A DNA stretch of 64,000 nt from the NCBI GenBank assembly GCA_028622995.1, contig JAJQJQ010000004.1, positions 9,486,001-9,550,000 of the forward strand, given 5' to 3'. Position 1 is the stretch's first letter, and the number at the start of each line of letters is the position of its first letter. The DNA comes from Panagrolaimus kolymaensis. Lineage: Eukaryota; Nematoda; Chromadorea; Rhabditida; Panagrolaimidae. This document shows, in pieces, positions 58,040 through 64,000 of the stretch. The translations under genes were made by a program, and so were the position numbers. Below the pieces are notes generated by a model. It saw nothing but the letters and a program-made list of their open reading frames with translations, was not told where the DNA came from and did not search any database.

Positions 58040-61000
58040 ACTCTTTTTTTGTGTCGTCGTTGATGATGAGAGATGAGTTGCTTCTATTTCTTTGAATTTT
58101 CTAGTTTTGGCTGAATGATGAACGGACGACGACGCTTTTCGCTAAAAAATAAAAAGAACGGATGAAAGCTAAAATCACTGGAATGCAGTTTCGTCGCTTT
58201 GACACATTATGCAAATATTTAGGAAGGAAGCTTGAGAAAAAATTTTATGCTTCATTTTTTTTTTGTTGAAAGCAACGATAAGCTTTTTTAATGATTTTTA
58301 TATGTATTTGTTCATTCAAGTTTTGCAGTTTTACTTTTTTTTGTTCGATTAATAGAAGTCTTTTTATAAGAATTGAAGTGTTCTTGCTTTACTTTTTAAT
58401 AGTTTTATATATTTTGATTGAAGTAAAAATATTTTTTCTAAACCTTCAATTTTATTATTATTAGAGCTTCATAGATTTGCGACATGAATTTTTGGAAGTG
58501 AGCATTGCCATAATTAGTGATGCCTGTTGTTTGATTGAGACACAGTTAATCCTCAAAATAGTATATGGTTTTCATCAATTTTTTTATGTGAAATTTTTCT
58601 TTGGTTAATTCTAGATACAGTTTACCTCAGTTACATAAAATAGAAACTCCCTTCCGTGACTAATATCTCCCAACAGTTTTCTCAAAAAATAAAATTAAGA
58701 AAGGTTGTAAAAATATTTGATTTGCTTCTTTGCATAAAAAAATTAGGTGGATTATGCATGATCGACCGGTAGCAAACAATTATTTGCGTCATAAATGGGA
58801 AACGATTTCCGGTGAAAATGCGTCAATGTCTCGAAATTTTGAGGAGCTTATCAATTGTTTTTGCTTTTCCCCTCAAAAAAAGAATTAAAACAAAAAATTA
58901 TCTTTGATTTTTGAATGAACTATCAAAGACAAACAAAAAGATGCAAAAATGAACGTCATTGATTAAAGTTAAAAGAAAAAATAAACTATCAACGATCAAA
59001 GTTAATTTTTTTTTTACAAAGTACTTTGCAAAAATAATAAAGGTTGGTCAGTTACAATTAAATATTTATGAATTCTTGAAATCAAAGAATCCAGTTAAAT
59101 TGAGAAAAAGTTTGTGACAGTTTTAAAAAAAGTGATTGAAAAAAGACAGAAAAATTACAAAAATTAAGTTTGTAGATTTGATTGACAGTTTTTTGGGTAA
59201 ATAAATATTATTTTATCATTAATAGGGGATGGATCTACGACACTTTACAGTTTATTAAATATGGGCTTTAAATTAAAAATTATTATTATAAATTTTCATG
59301 CAGTTTAAATTTTAATTAATGGCATGATGTCATTCAAAATGGAAGATTTACAGTTTATATTTTTAATAACATCAAAAAATTTAACAAGCGCTACAGTTTA
59401 TTTTTTTTCGCTATTCATCCATCGAACCCAAAAAAAATCAGTTTTTAACTTTAAAAATAAACTTACGTAATTCAAAGTTTTATTTAAATTTATATATTTC
59501 CGAGATGCACCGTTTGTTCCAGTTAAACTTTAAAATTTTATATTTTTAAATAAAATAAGCTTTTTATTTTGTAAAATTTTTATAAAACAAAATATAAGAA
59601 ATGGATACAGTTTTAATTTCTATTTCACACGCTAAACACATCCACAGTTTTAAATTTTCATAACACAAAAATCCTGTACAGTTTCTTACACCCAAAAAAA
59701 CAAGAATGCATTTATCAAAATAAAATATAATGAACAATATCAGTTGGTTCATCTCATCACTTATTTATCCCCCTTATTTTTTTTCCCCGCCAATCATCCC
59801 ATTTGTTTGATTTAATGTGAAAGCCTTCATTTTTTAGAGACATTTTTGATGATCTGTTTTTCTTATATATATTTTTTGCAGCTGTCGGTTGGTTGTTGTT
59901 TTTGAAACAATCAAAAAATCATCATTGAAAAAATAACATTATTTAAACAAAAAGTTTAAAGAAACTTTTGTCTTTGTTTTTTTTTAATTGAGATTTTTAA
60001 ATCTTTTTTGTTGTGCTTTGAACTTTTTTGTTTTTTTGCAGTCAAACTAAAGTTTATTATGGCGGAGAGGGAGAAAATATGGAAGATCTTTTTTTACTGA
60101 TAAACTTCAGTTTTTTTTGAGTTTTTCATTTACTTTTTTATTGTTTTGTCGACGACAAAATGTCAGATGCAAATGAAAATGGTGATCAGTTTTTTTTTTT
60201 AATTAAAGTTAAAGGTCAGGAATTCCATGAAAGCATCGAACAGACACCATATACAGTTTTTTTTCAAAATGAAGAAGTTTTAAATTATTTTAAATCCATT
60301 TTTTTTATCCTTTAGCCCTGTTTTTAGTTGTTTTTATCTCTCCATAAATTCTTCAAAGAAAGACACTTACAGTTAAAATATTTTTTTTATGATTTAGCAA
60401 TATTAGCTCAAAAACAATGTAATTCATCTGAACTGTTTTTTTTATTTATTAGCAAAAATTTTTTTAGAAAAAAGTCGAATTTTCAGTTAAAACAATTTTG
60501 GGACCTGCCAGTTTGATTTAGACAAAAAAGAAAAAAATTAATTTACAAGCTACAGTTTTGAATGAATAAAGGATTTTTAAAAATTCAAAAATCTATCTCA
60601 GTTATTTACTCTCGACTGTTATCTTTCAAGCTATATTGTCTTGCAGCAGCTTATAAATTAAATTAACAAATTTTTGTCCAGTAATTAGCTTACACTCTGT
60701 CCCACGGTCTTCGCAGTTTAACAAAGAAAAAAATAAATCTAGCAGTTATAAATTTTTTGCTTTTTCTTACCCCAGATTTTACAGTTTTTTGAAATGAAAG
60801 CTTTTGTGATTTATTTTAAAGTTGCATGTGTTTTTTCTTGGTGTTCAGTTTTTAATTAATATTGTATTCCCAAATTGGAATTTTCAACCTAGAAAATTAA
60901 TTTTATTCTTTAATTCAGTTTCAATTGATTCTTTCTTCTCTAATTTTTTTTATTGTTAAACAGTTGAATTTTTGTGCATTAGATCATTCAGTACAACATC

Positions 61001-64000
61001 TTTTTTTAAAACTCATTTGTCAAAAAAATAAATTCTTCTTTTATTTAAAACCCGTCTTGACATAACATGATCAATTATTGTCCCCTTTCCTTTCCATTTT
61101 ACCTTTCTTTATGCATACTGCCTTGAACCCCATTTTTCTTCTTGAGTCTCTCTTTCGTCCATCAAAACTTGTCCATCACCATTTGATTTTTTAGATTTTT
61201 AAACATTTTGGCTTATTTTTATTTTTACGTAAAAAAGAAAAAAAATGAAGAATAAATGAAAGAGTTTAAAAAGCGATCATCATCATTTTAAAAAAAATGT
61301 GATTGTTTTGGAAAAAAAAAGAGAAAAGGCAAAGTTTCCATTTTTGATGATTTTTTTTCTTTCTTCCGCGCAAAAAAAAAAAGAAATGGGTTGTTTCCTT
61401 TTACCTTGGCTGCTCCTTGCTTCCTTCGGGCGAAGATGCATGGCGGCTGTTGTTTTGTTATTTGAAGAAGAAAAAAACTCATAAAAAAAATAATTTCACT
61501 TCCAAAAATGGGTACTTGTTTTTTTTGTTATTCATTTTATTTGTTTCAAATTATTTTCTTTCTTTTTCTTGTGATTCCAAAAGAAAGAAATTGTTGTTGT
61601 TATTTTGTTTTATTTGTAAATAAATTTTATAATTTATTATTATTTGGAGAGATTTTTTATTTGAGGTGCGCGAATTCTTTTATTTTTATTTGGTGCCGAT
61701 GTCTTCGAATTGTAACAGTTTTTTATTTTCTAAGAAAATTTTTCGGTTACGTTGCAGTTTTTTATTTTTTACGAAAATTTTATAATCGCATTTTGATAAA
61801 ATTGGAAATGTTTTTGGTTTCTTTGGTTCAGATTTTTAATTGCAAATTGCAATATTTTTATATTTTCTTTCAAGCAAGGCTTTCCAGTTAGTAAACTACA
61901 TCCAGCACCTGTTTGTTTTTTTAATTTAAAATTTTGCTATTATTTGATCACCCACAACTCCAAGTGTTTATAAAAATGAAAACATATCATTCTTTCTTTA
62001 TTTATTTTCTCAGTTTATTATGAAGACCAATCTTCACTTCAAAGTTATACAAAAAAAATCTTTTTTGCTGTTCATCAGTTGTTTTTATTATATAACAAAG
62101 TAATAATTTTATTAATTTTTTTATTTTATTTAATTTAATTTAAAACATAACCTTTTACTTGGCTCTGTTGTTCCCAGTTAATAAAACATCCATTCATCAA
62201 TGATTTTTTTGTTTCATTTTTATTCTTTGAGTCTATCACCATTTTTCATGGGTCTAGACAAATAATTATAGCTTTGTTGTTTTTTCCCACTTTTTTTCTT
62301 CGCCCTAATTGATAATTCCACCTTTTTTCTAATCTTTGTTTTTATTTAAACTCTGAACCTTCGTTTTTTTTCACAAGCACTTAATGAACTCAGTATTAAA
62401 TTTTTGATAAGCGAAGGTCTTCCCTCAATTTGGACTCAATGAAATGAAAATAAAAAATGAGTGAATATGTTTATATTTTGGTAAAGGTGAAGAAACTCAC
62501 ACAGTTTTTTTTGTTGATTGAATTTTAAAAAGGCTTTTATTCATTGCAGTTTTATTTTTAAGAAATTTTTTTCTTTGATTTTTTATATATAAAATTTCAA
62601 ATTTTTGTCCCCGATTGGGATAGTGCAGTTTTAATAAATAAAAATAATTATGTCTTTAAAAAAATGTTCCTTAACTATTCTGGCAAAGTCCAAGTCTTTA
62701 TTTAAAACCCAGTTTAAACTTTTGAAATAAAATTTTTTATTATTTTCTCGATTTTATTCTCAAAAAAAATGATGACCAATCCTGAGCCTATTTTCTCGTT
62801 GTTTAGGTACAATAAAAGAAAACAGTTTTATTTTTTAAATAAAAAAAATTATTTAATTGTTTTTCCTTCATTTCTCATTCTCATTTATTGCAGTTTAAAA
62901 TACTTTTATCATCATTTAAATTTTTTTTTTCATTTGATCTTTCTTCTTCCGTCAAATATCAAACGCCTCATTTTTTTTTATTATTATTGTCTTTCATCTT
63001 AATTTTTTTTTCTTGAACTTTTATCCTTTGATTTCTTCGTACCACATTGAAAGCGAAGAATTAAATTTTTAAAAAATGGAAGGTAGAGTGTCAAAAAAAG
63101 GTCAAATGGATGGTTATCAGTCAGTGATCTAATTGTCAAGGCGGAGACTTGAGGAAATTTTTCTAAAAAGTTATTGGTAAAATAAAAAAATATAAACTCG
63201 TTGAAAATATATGGCAGTTTTTTTTCTTTTAATATTTATGTGATTTTAAGCAGGCAAAAAACTTCTCAGTTTAAAAAATTATACGAAATGGAAGAACCCA
63301 TTTTTTGTTCTCGAGAAATTGTTGACGCAGTTTTTAAATCCCGTTATGAAGCCACCGCATTTGGATTTTCGCAGTTTATTTTTTTAAGGGTTGTCCTGAC
63401 TTATTTTTTATAGGCTTTCATTTTGCGTTGTTTTAGTTTGCAAATTTTGATTCCCAGAATATCACACATTCTACAGTCTTTTTTAAAATATTGATAAAAA
63501 TGCCTATTTTCCTCGTAATTTTTAGAGCATTTATTTTTGTTGATATTATTAAACTTTTAAATTTATAAAAACCCTAAGTTTTATATCTCTGAACAGAAGA
63601 TACAACTTAAAAAAAATATTTTTACAGTTTTTTTCCATTCGATTATCAATTACAAAAAAAAGTTACAGCTTTATTTTAATATTTTTCTATTATATGTTAT
63701 TGGTTTAATCATTAGTTCTTAATACTGGAAAACAGTTTCATTTTTGCTAAAGAATTTTTTTTAGTGGATAAATGTAAAATGATTTTGATTTGTGTCAGTT
63801 TATTTATTATTACAAAAAAAAACATTATAAAAGTTTTTTCTAATCACAATTTTTAAATTTTTTTATCAAAAGCCTAATTTGCCCAACAGTGTTTGATTAT
63901 TTGATTTTGTTGTTCCCATTCCCTATCATTCATTACACAAACCAATAACATCATAAATAATTTTTTTTTCGTCCTTGCCTTTTTTGCAAATCAACAAAAC
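58040..64000. other. gene-poor right end of the window
   Basis: No supported exon. AT-rich sequence with the second CAGTTT block and low-complexity frames rich in Phe, Leu, Lys and Ile that come from homopolymer runs. Confidence 0.55.
58543..63800 (+). promoter_or_regulatory. CAGTTT motif array, right block
   Basis: The same + strand motif resumes at 58543, 58618 and 58674. It is dense at 59092, 59118, 59186, 59248, 59301, 59351, 59394, 59439, 59520, 59608, 59644 and 59679, then again from 60108 to 60961. It is sparse around 61000-61700. It returns at 61717, 61756, 61885, 62011, 62502, 62547, 62626, 62710, 62823, 62891, 63213, 63267, 63328, 63371, 63625, 63733 and 63796. Typical steps are 40-80 bases. 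No gene hosts this block within the window. Confidence 0.6.

Noticed and set aside
61288..62000. Phe/Leu/Lys-rich ORFs in the right-hand region
   Set aside because: They translate homopolymer-rich DNA and lack splice signals, domains or balanced composition.
23407..63800. CAGTTT motifs as 3' splice sites
   Set aside because: They occur on the antisense strand of WDR20 introns, in intergenic DNA and without a preceding T-rich tract in most cases.

Overview
The window is a very AT-rich stretch of a free-living-type nematode nuclear genome. Genes are spliced, most introns are 45-60 nt with TTTTAG or TTTCAG acceptors, and the families include a nematode-type chemoreceptor, a BTB/BACK protein and orthologues of CDK12, ACTR10, WDR20 and SAE1. 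I cannot name the species. If the promoter-array reading below is right, a lineage that keeps independently transcribed 21-nt piRNAs (clade V or a Plectus-like outgroup) is favoured. No tRNA, rRNA, CRISPR or bacterial operon was seen.

Layout. 1-9 kb: 3' end of a CDK12/13-type kinase (+), the dynactin subunit ACTR10/Arp11 (-), a BTB-BACK gene (-) and a one-exon serpentine receptor (-). 9-29 kb: gene-poor DNA built from a segmental duplication. It carries two copies of a small secreted-protein gene (13.3-14.8 kb and 24.2-28.7 kb); the second copy has a 4-kb intron containing a 1.24-kb fold-back element and a 0.7-kb inverted-repeat element. A four-helix membrane protein gene lies between the copies. 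29-41 kb: a class-3 secreted lipase (+) and WDR20 (-), both with introns swollen by a motif array. 41.3-43.4 kb: a complete gag-only LTR element with 5-bp target duplication. 45-47.5 kb: a Q/RGG-rich protein and SAE1/AOS1, both compact. 48-58 kb: a type I membrane-protein gene whose signal-peptide exon is split by a 6.95-kb hAT-type transposon, then a tail-anchored SH2 protein. 58-64 kb: motif array without recognised genes.

Two things stand out. First, from about 23.4 to 44.7 kb and again from 58.5 to 63.9 kb the motif CAGTTT (with CAGTTA variants), followed by an A or T run, recurs about every 50-75 bases. It lies almost only on the + strand, in introns and intergenic DNA whatever the direction of the host gene, and is nearly absent from coding exons, from the inserted transposons and from the 45-58 kb gene block. 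The common ~60-base step equals about 40 bases of AT-rich leader plus 21 bases. I infer an array of Ruby-motif-like promoters for 21U/piRNA-type small RNAs.

Second, the hAT-type element (22-bp imperfect terminal repeats, perfect 8-bp target duplication TTCAGGAC) holds more than a transposase. Its main protein joins a signal peptide and lamin-tail-like region to a BED-like finger and hAT catalytic core. The element also carries a secreted phospholipase A2-like gene and a secreted CNNM-like ectodomain exon. Exon lengths of all spliced models were checked by hand for an open frame; the intact frames of the transposase, the phospholipase-like gene and the split host gene (after removing the element and one target copy) suggest a recent insertion.
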